DNA of 6,743 nt from Lysobacterales bacterium (GCA_020442545.1 JAGRJX010000167.1:1-6743); one strand, 5' to 3'; positions 1-5,799 are shown, counted from the stretch's first letter. Made by a program: numbers and translations. Notes: generated from the letters alone by a model not told the origin.

Positions 1-175
1 GACCCGCTGGGCCAATCGGGCCCTGCGCGCCATCCGCGCCCGCCGGACCTGCCGGACCTGCCGGACCAATCGGGCCTTGTGCGCCATCGGCGCCCGCCGG
101 ACCCGCTGGGCCAATCGGACCCTGTGCGCCATTGGCACCTGCCGGACCCGCTGGGCCAATCGGACCTGCCGGACC
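1..175 (-). repeat. In-frame tandem repeat encoding collagen Gly-X-Y triplets, 45-nt unit with one 54-nt unit
   Basis: This is the DNA behind the Gly-X-Y tract. Read on the minus strand, the higher-order unit is GPI-GPA-GPA-GA(D/N)-GAQ, 15 residues or 45 nt. Copies lie at 166-122 and 121-77. A third copy at 76-23 contains one additional GPA triplet (54 nt), and a fourth is cut by the edge at 22-1. A lone GPA triplet at 175-167 precedes the first copy. Synonymous changes separate the copies (GGT/GGC, CCG/CCA, GCA/GCG), so the array is not a very recent perfect duplication. All unit lengths are multiples of 9 nt, which keeps both the reading frame and the Gly register. Confidence 0.88.
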
Positions 176-565
176 TTCGTTGCCATTCAGCGCGTACTGC
201 GCCACCGGCGTCGTAGCCACCGGCTGACGCGGCAGCACCGTGCCGTTCACCGTGACCTCAAGGTAGCGCTGCTCTCCGGCGAACGCCCCCGGGAAGAACA
301 GATCCACGGTAAACACGCCATTGACGACGGGATAGGCCGACTCGCTGATGGTGCCGCCGATCTGGTTGCCGCCACTTGCCGCGTCCCACAGGGAGAACGT
401 GAAATCATGGGTGCCGTTGGCGGGAAGTCCGTTCTCTTCGAGTCGGCCCTGATAGGTGAAGTCGGGGAGCTGCTGCTCGGCGACGCTGGACGGCGCGGCT
501 TCAACGCCCGGTTGGGCGATGCCCAGCGCCAGAAAGATGGAAAGCACCAATGGCTTGCGGATCAT
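1..565 (-). CDS. Exported collagen-like (Gly-X-Y) repeat protein, C-terminus cut by window edge
   Basis: The frame is open from an ATG at 565 to the left edge (188 codons, no stop). The ATG follows AGGGGA at 579-574 with 8 nt spacing. Residues 1-24 form a signal peptide: MIRK, a hydrophobic core, then a small-residue cleavage area near VEAA. Residues 33-127 form a globular beta-rich module with landmarks FTYQGRL, PANG, a GG-IGGTIS stretch, NGVFTVDLFF, RYLEVTV, LPRQPV and TPVAQYAL. I recall this module from the N-termini of many exported Gly-rich, tail-fibre-like or S74-chaperone proteins of proteobacteria. From residue 131 the chain is strict Gly-X-Y (GPA, GPI, GAD, GAN, GAQ), which would make a collagen-type triple helix without hydroxyproline. 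It is probably a surface or secreted filament or adhesin. It begins 16 nt after the stop of the small exported protein upstream, so the two are probably co-translated. The missing C-terminus could hold an anchor or trimerising domain. Confidence 0.92.
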   Translation of the reverse strand, partial: MIRKPLVLSIFLALGIAQPGVEAAPSSVAEQQLPDFTYQGRLEENGLPANGTHDFTFSLWDAASGGNQIGGTISESAYPVVNGVFTVDLFFPGAFAGEQRYLEVTVNGTVLPRQPVATTPVAQYALNGNEGPAGPIGPAGPAGANGAQGPIGPAGPAGADGAQGPIGPAGPAGPAGADGAQGPIGPAG

Positions 566-573
566 CGTCTTGT

Positions 574-579
574 TCCCCT
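574..579 (-). promoter_or_regulatory. Ribosome binding site inside the 16-nt gap, coupling the two exported-protein genes
   Basis: AGGGGA read on the minus strand sits 8 nt before the ATG at 565 and 2 nt after the TGA (584-582) of the upstream gene. No promoter can fit in the 16-nt gap, so the collagen-like gene must be transcribed with the upstream gene. Ribosomes terminating there would sit on this site. Confidence 0.75.
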
Positions 580-581
580 GT

Positions 582-881
582 TCAATCTTCAAAACCGTCA
601 CTGAATATGAACGGCTCCACGGGCGGTGGATTGCCGATGGTTGCCGGAAAGCCTGCGGTCAGGCGATAGGGACCGCTGGAAACGGGGCCCTGTGCCGGTT
701 CGGCTATGGTCCCGGTCAGGCGGTAGGGGCCTGCCTGGCTGCTAGCGCCACCACCGGCGATCGTGCCGTTGCGAACCACATACTGGCTCGCGGCAAGAGC
801 AGGAATGCTGGCAAAAAGCAGCACGAAGACGGCGCCTGCCAGTCGCGGCCTGGCGCGTCGCCAGAAAGTTGGATAAGACAC
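582..881 (-). CDS. Small exported protein with twin GPYRLT motif and C-terminal 'SDGFE' tail
   Basis: This is a 99-residue protein. GTG at 881 is the chosen start: it is the first start codon after an in-frame TGA, and AGGGGG (892-887) lies 5 nt upstream. Residues 1-31 form a signal peptide: Arg-rich WRRARPR, then a hydrophobic AGAVFVLLF core, with signal peptidase I sites at ALA or LAA. The mature part (32-80) is short and beta-like: a GGGASS stretch followed by GPYRLT at 51-56 and again at 70-75, ending in TAGFPA. I recall small secreted proteins of the style GGG-S-GG-Y-LTGTIGQ-D-GGF, and this looks like a reduced relative. A proline linker (NPPPVEP, 84-90) leads to a hydrophobic and acidic end, FIFSDGFED, which resembles endings I have seen in many unrelated exported Lysobacterales proteins. 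Function is unknown; it is likely made together with the collagen-like protein downstream. The exported nature is clear, the role is not. Confidence 0.87.
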   Translation of the reverse strand: MSYPTFWRRARPRLAGAVFVLLFASIPALAASQYVVRNGTIAGGGASSQAGPYRLTGTIAEPAQGPVSSGPYRLTAGFPATIGNPPPVEPFIFSDGFED

Positions 882-1056
882 TGCAGCCCCCTGAGTATCC
901 CTGTCGTCGCGGCAATCACCTTGAATCCAGTCACCTGATTGCCGGACTCAGTCATGCGCAAAGTGCATCGATACTTGAAGCGTACAAATACAGGGGCCGG
1001 TGCTCAAGTGAACTTTTGCAACACTTGCTGCAATCGACGCTACGGGCAAAGCAGGC
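882..1056 (-). promoter_or_regulatory. 175-nt upstream region of the exported-protein operon, with inverted repeats
   Basis: This gap between the sigma gene and the exported-protein pair is locally more AT-rich than the genes and probably holds the operon promoter. Two inverted repeats are visible. TTGCA/TGCAA arms lie at 1016-1020 and 1029-1033, with GCAA-CAC-TTGC nested inside at 1018-1028. ACTTGA/TCAAGT arms lie at 973-978 and 1004-1009, with starts 31 nt apart, about three helical turns. A weak minus-strand promoter can be read as TTGAGC (1008-1003), 17 nt, TACGCT (985-980), overlapping one arm. No run of T follows any hairpin on the minus strand, so I do not see a terminator for the sigma gene, and read-through into the operon is possible. 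Confidence 0.4.
887..892 (-). promoter_or_regulatory. Ribosome binding site that supports the GTG start at 881
   Basis: AGGGGG on the minus strand lies 5 nt before the GTG. No in-frame ATG precedes the signal peptide after the upstream in-frame stop, so this site decides the start. Confidence 0.7.
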
Positions 1057-1617
1057 TCAGCCGGCCAACGCGGCGGAAAGAAACTCGCGGGCGAATCGCG
1101 TGTCGCGCTTGACGGTCGCCTCGGAAACTTCCAGAGCCTCGGCAATCTCGAGCACTTCCATGCCGCCAAAATAACGCAGCTCGGCAACCTGAAGCGCGCG
1201 CGCATCGACCTCACCCAGCTGTGTCATCGCGGCGTCGAGGTGCACCAGTTCCTCGGCGCGACTGTCGAGCTGCATCAGATTGGGATCGATGTCATCTATG
1301 TTGAGCGGCCGTTTCCCTTCTCCACGACGCTCCGCCAATCGTGCTCGCGCATAGTCGATGGCAACCTGGCGCATGGCGCGGGCCGCGGCGCCGAAGAAAT
1401 GTCGACGGTTCTCGAAGCTGCCGCGACCATTCGGGAACAGTTTCATGTAAGCCTCGTGCACCAGCGGACCGGTGCTCAGCGTCTGGTCGCCGCCGCGTGC
1501 ACCGAGCTGCCGTCGGGCCAGCCGCCGCAATTCGTCGTACACGACCTTGAACAGGCGCCCACGCTGTTCCGGATCGGTTCCGGCGCGGGCGAGCAGCTGG
1601 GTGACGTCTTCGGCCAT
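1057..1617 (-). CDS. ECF RNA polymerase sigma factor, TIGR02999 / ECF43-like (kinase-linked type)
   Basis: This is a 186-residue cytoplasmic sigma-70 family factor with only regions 2 and 4. Region 2 spans about residues 5-92: TQLL, VVYDELRRLARRQL (26-38), LVHEAYMKL (52-60), then RHFFGAAARAMRQVAIDYAR (72-91), the -10 recognition segment. Region 4 spans about 125-182 and has the helix-turn-helix ALEVSEATVKRD (161-172). In ordinary ECF factors an acidic DAED motif directly precedes the LVQE-like helix. Here those places read S48-T49-G50-P51, as in the class that depends on phosphorylation by a Ser/Thr kinase. The usual Trp after TVKRD is Thr (T173). No anti-sigma gene is adjacent; instead a membrane Ser/Thr kinase gene is divergent. 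The ATG at 1617 gives the standard N-terminus for the family and has no proper Shine-Dalgarno (see the promoter candidate upstream). Family is certain; the kinase link is inferred from context and the missing acidic motif. Confidence 0.95.
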   Translation of the reverse strand: MAEDVTQLLARAGTDPEQRGRLFKVVYDELRRLARRQLGARGGDQTLSTGPLVHEAYMKLFPNGRGSFENRRHFFGAAARAMRQVAIDYARARLAERRGEGKRPLNIDDIDPNLMQLDSRAEELVHLDAAMTQLGEVDARALQVAELRYFGGMEVLEIAEALEVSEATVKRDTRFAREFLSAALAG

Positions 1618-1623
1618 GCCTGC

Positions 1624-1650
1624 ATTCTAGCCCGGATGCAATCTTGCCAA
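1624..1650 (-). promoter_or_regulatory. Candidate promoter of the sigma gene, possibly leaderless
   Basis: On the minus strand TTGGCA (1650-1645) and TAGAAT (1629-1624) match the -35 and -10 consensus at five of six bases each, but the spacer is 15 nt, shorter than the ideal 17. The -10 ends 6 nt before the sigma ATG, so transcription would start at or next to the A of the ATG. This fits the absence of a normally spaced ribosome binding site. Confidence 0.45.
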
Positions 1651-1679
1651 TCCACCCGGGCCTGCGGCCAATCGTCCCG
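1646..1679. repeat. Imperfect 13-nt direct repeat, 21-nt period, in the divergent sigma/kinase control region
   Basis: GCCAATCCACCCG (1646-1658) and GCCAATCGTCCCG (1667-1679) are identical except for two central bases and are exactly 21 nt apart, two turns of the helix. They lie between the divergent start codons (1617 and 1718), and the first copy overlaps the -35 candidate of the sigma gene. This looks like a two-site operator or activator site. The binding protein is unknown. Confidence 0.6.
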
Positions 1680-1717
1680 TGTTTGCCGCGATCCGCGCCC
1701 TGACGCACACTTCCGGC

Positions 1718-4504
1718 ATGGATCTGGCGTTGTGGCGACAACTGCGCGAACTCAGCGAAGCCTGCGCGGCCGTGGCGCCGGAGGCACGTGATGCCTGGCT
1801 GCAGGCCAATGTGGCCGATCCCGCCCTGCGCAAGCGCGTGCGCTCGATGGCAACGGGCGGTCACGAGGAGCAGGCCACCGGTCCGGGCAGCTGGGAGGAC
1901 GCCCTCGAGGCGCTGACCGCACAGCAGCCGCGCGACACCCGGCAACTGGGTCCCTGGCGGCTGATCCAGCCGATTGGCGATGGCGGCATGGGGACGGTCT
2001 ACCTTGCCGAACGCGTCGAAGGCGGCTTCACCCAGCGGGCCGCGATCAAGTGCCTGCATCAACGCTGGCTGACAGAGGAGTTCATCGGACGCTTTGAAGC
2101 CGAACGCCAGATCCTCGCAAGACTGGAGCACCCGGCCATCGCGCGGCTGCTGGACGGCGGTCGCGATGCCGCCGGCGAGCCATGGCTGGCCATGGAATAC
2201 GTGGAAGGCTGCGATCTCATCGCCTTCTGCGATCAGCGTCGCCTGGGCCTTGCCGAGCGCCTGCGGCTGTTCCGCCAGGTCTGCGCGGCGGTCAGCCATG
2301 CCCACGGACGCCTGATCGTCCACCGCGACATCAAACCTTCCAACGTGCTGGTCAGCAGCGACGGGCAGGTGAAGCTCCTCGATTTCGGCGTCGCCAAGCT
2401 GCTGGATGATGGCGCCGACGCGTTCCGAACCGGGACCGTCCTGCCACCGATGACGCCGGCCTATGCCGCGCCCGAACAGTTGCGCGGCGAGACTCCCAGC
2501 ACGGCGATGGATATCTACGCGCTGGGCGTCGTCCTGTTCGAGCTGATGAGCGGCGTACTGCCCTATCGCATCACCGGCGGCAGCGGCGCGGAGGCCGCCG
2601 CGGCGATCCTCAACAGCCGTCCGGTGGCGGCCAGCAACGCCTACCAGCGACACAGCACAGACCCGACCGACCGCCTGCGAATCGCCGAGGCACGCAAGCA
2701 GTCGCCGCGTACCCTTCGTCGCGCGCTCAGCGGCGATCTCGATGCGGTACTGATGAAGGCGCTACGCGCCGATCCGAGCAAGCGCTACCAGACCGTGCTC
2801 GCGCTCAGCAACGACATCGCACGCTATCTGCAGCACCGCCCGGTCATGGCGCGACGGGGAAACTGGCGATACCGCGCTGGATTGTTCCTGCGCCGTCATG
2901 CCCTGGCATCGGGGCTGGCCCTCACGCTGTTTGCCGCACTGCTGGGCGGCCTGCTGTACGCACAGCACCAGGCGCGTCTGGTCGCCGAACAGCGTGACAT
3001 TGCGGTCAACGAAGCGCAGCGTGCCAACGAGGCGCTGGCATTCCTGCGCTCAACGTTCAGTCTGGCTCATCCCTCACGAAATCAGGGACGGCAGATCAGC
3101 GTCAGGGAATTGCTGCTGAAGGGGCAGCAACGCCTGCTCAACCGAGCCAACGACGACGGAAACAAGGCGCTCCGTGCCTGGCTGATGGAAGAGCTGGCCG
3201 GTACAGAGCAGGCGCTGGGCCTGGTTTCCGAACCGGGTGAGCTTCTCGCCGCTGCACACGATCTCTACCTCGAAACGGGAAACCTGCGCGAGGCGGGACG
3301 CGTCGGCGTCCAGCGTGGCTGGCTGATGACCCGGACCAGCAGCGACGAGGACGCCGAAGCCATGGTGCGCGACAGCTTGCGACTGCTTCGGGAGGCTGAC
3401 AGCGGACAGCCGCCGGACCGGGAAGACCTGCCGGCCCTGGCACGCGCCTACCATGTTCTCGGACTCGCCCTGGGCAATCGCGGCAATCACGAAGAAGGCG
3501 TGCGGATCCTCAAGGAGGCACAGGAACTGTGGACCGAATCCGGCACTCCGCTGTACGAGGGACCGTCGTCGACCCGAATGGTGCTGGCGTACTTTCTGGG
3601 AACGATGGATCGCGGGGACGAAGCCGAGACCCTTCTGCGCAAGACCGTGCGCGAGCTGGAGGACTTTGGCGACGATGCGGCTTCCGAACGCGCCGAAATC
3701 CTGATGACCCTCGGCATTCGCCTGCGCCGGGACGGGCGTTTCGAGTCGGCCCGCGAGCTGGAGGAAACCGCGGTTGCCATTCTCAAGCGGCTGTACGGCG
3801 AGGAACATCCTTCCTACTGGACCGGCCTTGGCAACCTTGGCAGCGTCTACACCAACCTTGGCGAGCATGAACGCGCCGTGGAGCTGCAGGCCGACCGGCT
3901 GGCCTTCCGGCGTCGGATGCTCGGCGAACGGGTCGCGCGCACCGGAGCGACATGGCGCCATTACGCGGCGTCGCTGCAGGAGGCAGGCCGCTTGCGCGAA
4001 GCACGCGAGGCCCTGATCACCTCCCAGTCGATTCTCAAGGAGGCCGACCCGGAGCAGGCCGAGCGCAACATCGGCTACCACCTGCAACTGGGACGGCTGC
4101 TGATCGCCGAGCGCGATTTCGCGGAAGCCGAAGCCGAGATTGCCCGGACCCGGGAGCGCATCGAACGCCTCGGCATCGACAAGGCTTCAGTAAAGGTTGG
4201 CGTCTACCATCAGTTGGGGCAAATTGCCCTTGAGTCCGGGCGAGAACGCGAAGGCTGCCAGCACATCGCGCACGCCGCCAATATCGGCGCCGACATCGGC
4301 AGCTCGCTGACCATCGAACCTCGCAAGCGGCTGGCGCTGGTGCGCGCGGTCTGCGGCCTGCTGTTTCCGGATGTGGAGAATCCCGTGCCGACCGACATCA
4401 TGACCAGCCTGTCAACCACGATCACCCGATCCCGCGATCCCTCGACCGTGCGCATGCTGGATCGGCTGCGCTTGCTGATTGATCAGCGCGAAAACCGGCG
4501 ATGA
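1718..4504 (+). CDS. Membrane Ser/Thr protein kinase with extracytoplasmic TPR sensor region
   Basis: This is a 928-residue protein counted from the ATG at 1718. A GTG 13 codons earlier (1679) is open but gives an atypical N-terminus; neither start has a clear ribosome binding site. Residues 1-70 form a short helical leader typical of this family. The Hanks-type kinase domain (about 80-370) is complete: Gly loop GDGGMGTVYLAER (87-99), ATP-binding K111 (AAIK), helix-C E129, catalytic HRDIKPSN (202-209), DFG (222-224), activation segment with T238, T240 and T246, and APEQ (251-254). One hydrophobic helix lies at about 395-415. Next comes a linker with the family landmarks FLRSTFSLAHPS and ISVRELLLKG (460-469). 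Helical TPR-like repeats follow, clearest around 572-604, 656-690, 699-732 and 787-815. The kinase should be cytoplasmic and the TPR part periplasmic, probably sensing a protein or envelope ligand. Its divergent ECF neighbour is the likely substrate. It overlaps the convergent synthase gene by 22 nt. Confidence 0.95.
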   Translation: MDLALWRQLRELSEACAAVAPEARDAWLQANVADPALRKRVRSMATGGHEEQATGPGSWEDALEALTAQQPRDTRQLGPWRLIQPIGDGGMGTVYLAERVEGGFTQRAAIKCLHQRWLTEEFIGRFEAERQILARLEHPAIARLLDGGRDAAGEPWLAMEYVEGCDLIAFCDQRRLGLAERLRLFRQVCAAVSHAHGRLIVHRDIKPSNVLVSSDGQVKLLDFGVAKLLDDGADAFRTGTVLPPMTPAYAAPEQLRGETPSTAMDIYALGVVLFELMSGVLPYRITGGSGAEAAAAILNSRPVAASNAYQRHSTDPTDRLRIAEARKQSPRTLRRALSGDLDAVLMKALRADPSKRYQTVLALSNDIARYLQHRPVMARRGNWRYRAGLFLRRHALASGLALTLFAALLGGLLYAQHQARLVAEQRDIAVNEAQRANEALAFLRSTFSLAHPSRNQGRQISVRELLLKGQQRLLNRANDDGNKALRAWLMEELAGTEQALGLVSEPGELLAAAHDLYLETGNLREAGRVGVQRGWLMTRTSSDEDAEAMVRDSLRLLREADSGQPPDREDLPALARAYHVLGLALGNRGNHEEGVRILKEAQELWTESGTPLYEGPSSTRMVLAYFLGTMDRGDEAETLLRKTVRELEDFGDDAASERAEILMTLGIRLRRDGRFESARELEETAVAILKRLYGEEHPSYWTGLGNLGSVYTNLGEHERAVELQADRLAFRRRMLGERVARTGATWRHYAASLQEAGRLREAREALITSQSILKEADPEQAERNIGYHLQLGRLLIAERDFAEAEAEIARTRERIERLGIDKASVKVGVYHQLGQIALESGREREGCQHIAHAANIGADIGSSLTIEPRKRLALVRAVCGLLFPDVENPVPTDIMTSLSTTITRSRDPSTVRMLDRLRLLIDQRENRR

Positions 4505-5274
4505 CGACTCAACGCCTGAACCTCGACATCATCGAGTGCCCGCCACGCGCCCTTGGCAAGCTGACCCAACGGCAAGTCACCCACCGCGACACGGATCAGC
4601 CGCTTGACGGCGACACCGTTTGCGGCGAGCAATCGACGGATCTGCCGGTTGCGCCCCTCGTCCAGCGTGATCTGCAGCCAACTGTTGCGTTGTCCGGCGC
4701 GTAGCCGTGCGACCGCCTTCGCCGCCAGCTGTTCACCGGCGTCATCGACCCCGGCCTGCAGGGCCTCGATCAGCGCGTCATCCGCAACGCGGTCGATCTG
4801 CACGTGATAGGTCTTGTCCGGACCGGAAGACGGGCTGGTGATCCGTGCCGCCCATTCCGGGTCGTTGCTGAACAGCAGCAGCCCTTCGCTGGCCTTGTCC
4901 AGGCGCCCGACCGGCGCAACCCACGGCAGCGGCTGCTGGTCGAGCAGCGCACCCTCAAGGCAGCGGTAAACCGTGTCGCGTCCCCGCTCGTCACTGGCCG
5001 AGCAGATCAGCCCGCGCGGCTTGTTCAGCATCAGATAGACCGGACGGGTAGCAGCGGTCGCTTCGCCATCGACCTGGACCCGGTCTGCGCGCTCGTCGCA
5101 GGGATGCTCCGGATCAACTATCCGCTGTCCGTTGACCCGCACCCGACCTGCACGCACCATCGCTGCAGCTTCGCGACGCGAGCACAGTCCGCGCTTGGAC
5201 ATCAGCCGGGCGATGCCTACCCGCCGCGAAGCCGACCCCGCAGGCTTCGACGATTTTGATTGCCTTCCGCACAT
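4483..5274 (-). CDS. rRNA pseudouridine synthase, RsuA/RluB/RluE/RluF family
   Basis: It isomerises a specific uridine to pseudouridine in ribosomal RNA. Counted from the ATG at 5274 it has 263 residues. A basic Ser/Lys-rich N-terminus (1-18) precedes an S4 RNA-binding domain (about 19-70; RLMSKRGLCSRREA, then GRVRVNGQ). The catalytic domain begins at YLMLNKPRGL (80-89). It carries the signature GRLDKASEGLLLFSND (123-138) with nucleophile D126, then KTYHV (154-158), and GRNRQIRRLL (207-216) near the end. All expected motifs are present. The exact target base cannot be told from sequence alone. The start is uncertain: the frame stays open to 5382 and ATGs at 5295 and 5316 are possible, none with a ribosome binding site. 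5274 is preferred because it still covers the S4 domain and leaves 61 nt to the divergent OsmC gene. The 3' end overlaps the kinase gene tail to tail. Confidence 0.92.
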   Translation of the reverse strand: MCGRQSKSSKPAGSASRRVGIARLMSKRGLCSRREAAAMVRAGRVRVNGQRIVDPEHPCDERADRVQVDGEATAATRPVYLMLNKPRGLICSASDERGRDTVYRCLEGALLDQQPLPWVAPVGRLDKASEGLLLFSNDPEWAARITSPSSGPDKTYHVQIDRVADDALIEALQAGVDDAGEQLAAKAVARLRAGQRNSWLQITLDEGRNRQIRRLLAANGVAVKRLIRVAVGDLPLGQLAKGAWRALDDVEVQALSRHRRFSR

Positions 5275-5322
5275 GGTTGGGCAAGGATGAGGCATGGCAG
5301 CAGGATCGGCCACCATCAACAC

Positions 5323-5328
5323 GGAGGA
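5323..5328 (+). promoter_or_regulatory. Strong ribosome binding site deciding the OsmC-family start
   Basis: GGAGGA lies 7 nt before the ATG at 5336. It selects this ATG over the in-frame ATG at 5294, which would add 14 residues with no family resemblance. Confidence 0.85.
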
Positions 5329-5335
5329 ATCAATC

Positions 5336-5776
5336 ATGTCCGGGCACGGCGCACGCATTCTCTGGACGGCCGGCGACGGCAACGACGGCGACTATGGCAA
5401 GGATCACCGCTGGGAATTTGCCGGCGGCGAATCCGTTCGCGCATCCACCGCCGCAAGCTTTGGCGGCAATCCCGACTACGTGGATCCCGAGAAAGGTCTG
5501 GTCGCGGCACTGGCATCCTGCTACATGCTGACCTTCCTCGCGCTGGCCCACAAATTCGGAAACCGGGTGCTGCGCTATGAGGACAATGCCGACTGCGAGA
5601 TCGGACGTACCGATGACGGACGCAAGGCGGTGACGCGGATCACGCTGAACCCGGAGGTCCAGTTTGCCGACGGCCAGGCACCGGACGCCGCTGGTTTGGC
5701 CAAGCTGCACGTCAGCGCACACAAGTACTGCTTCATCGCCAACTCGGTGAAGAGCGAGGTCGTCATCAACCACTGA
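5336..5776 (+). CDS. OsmC/Ohr-family thiol protein (peroxiredoxin-like)
   Basis: This is a 146-residue cytoplasmic protein of the OsmC superfamily, whose characterised members reduce organic hydroperoxides through a Cys pair. The N-terminal beta region includes RILWT (7-11) and DHRWEFAGG (23-31). It is followed by NPDYVDPEKGLVAALASC (45-62), with the conserved Glu (E52) and first catalytic cysteine C62 at the start of the central helix. The second cysteine C132 is in AHKYCFIANSV (128-138). Both cysteines are present, so activity is plausible. The CFIANSV form, rather than CP-S, marks the subgroup usually annotated simply as 'OsmC family protein', whose substrate is not well established. Length is normal for the family. 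It is divergent from the pseudouridine synthase and ends 23 nt before the convergent unknown gene. No OhrR-type repressor gene is adjacent, and I see no clear promoter in the 61-nt gap. Confidence 0.94.
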   Translation: MSGHGARILWTAGDGNDGDYGKDHRWEFAGGESVRASTAASFGGNPDYVDPEKGLVAALASCYMLTFLALAHKFGNRVLRYEDNADCEIGRTDDGRKAVTRITLNPEVQFADGQAPDAAGLAKLHVSAHKYCFIANSVKSEVVINH

Positions 5777-5799
5777 GCGGCGACGCCGAGCGCGGCAGG

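Noticed and set aside
1..175. CRISPR-like or intergenic tandem repeat
   Set aside because: The repeats lie in one coding frame, have no unique spacers and vary in 9-nt steps, so they are protein-coding collagen triplets.
77..604. 175-codon plus-strand open frame with Arg/Thr/Cys-rich repeats
   Set aside because: It is the reverse of the collagen-like tract, whose minus-strand frame has a signal peptide, a globular module and strict Gly-X-Y periodicity.
1016..1033. Intrinsic terminator after the sigma gene
   Set aside because: The stem is short and AT-containing and is not followed by a T-run on the minus strand.
1679..1717. GTG start at 1679 for the kinase
   Set aside because: It adds 13 residues not typical of the family, has no ribosome binding site and would run into the direct-repeat control region. 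The ATG at 1718 gives the expected N-terminus.
1292..2653. 453-codon open frame on the minus strand
   Set aside because: It lies antisense to the kinase catalytic core and overlaps the sigma gene in another frame. Its composition (Ala/Arg/Gly/Gln-rich, no domain) is that of a GC-rich shadow frame, while the opposite strand encodes complete kinase motifs.
3074..4087. 337-codon open frame on the minus strand
   Set aside because: Antisense to the TPR half of the kinase. No recognisable domain; a shadow frame from high GC at third positions.
5275..5382. Longer N-terminus for the pseudouridine synthase
   Set aside because: The extra residues look unlike the family, would overlap the start of the OsmC gene on the other strand, and no candidate start has a ribosome binding site.
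5777..5799. Bidirectional terminator between the OsmC gene and the convergent unknown gene
   Set aside because: The 23-nt gap is GC-rich but shows neither a stable stem nor T-runs.
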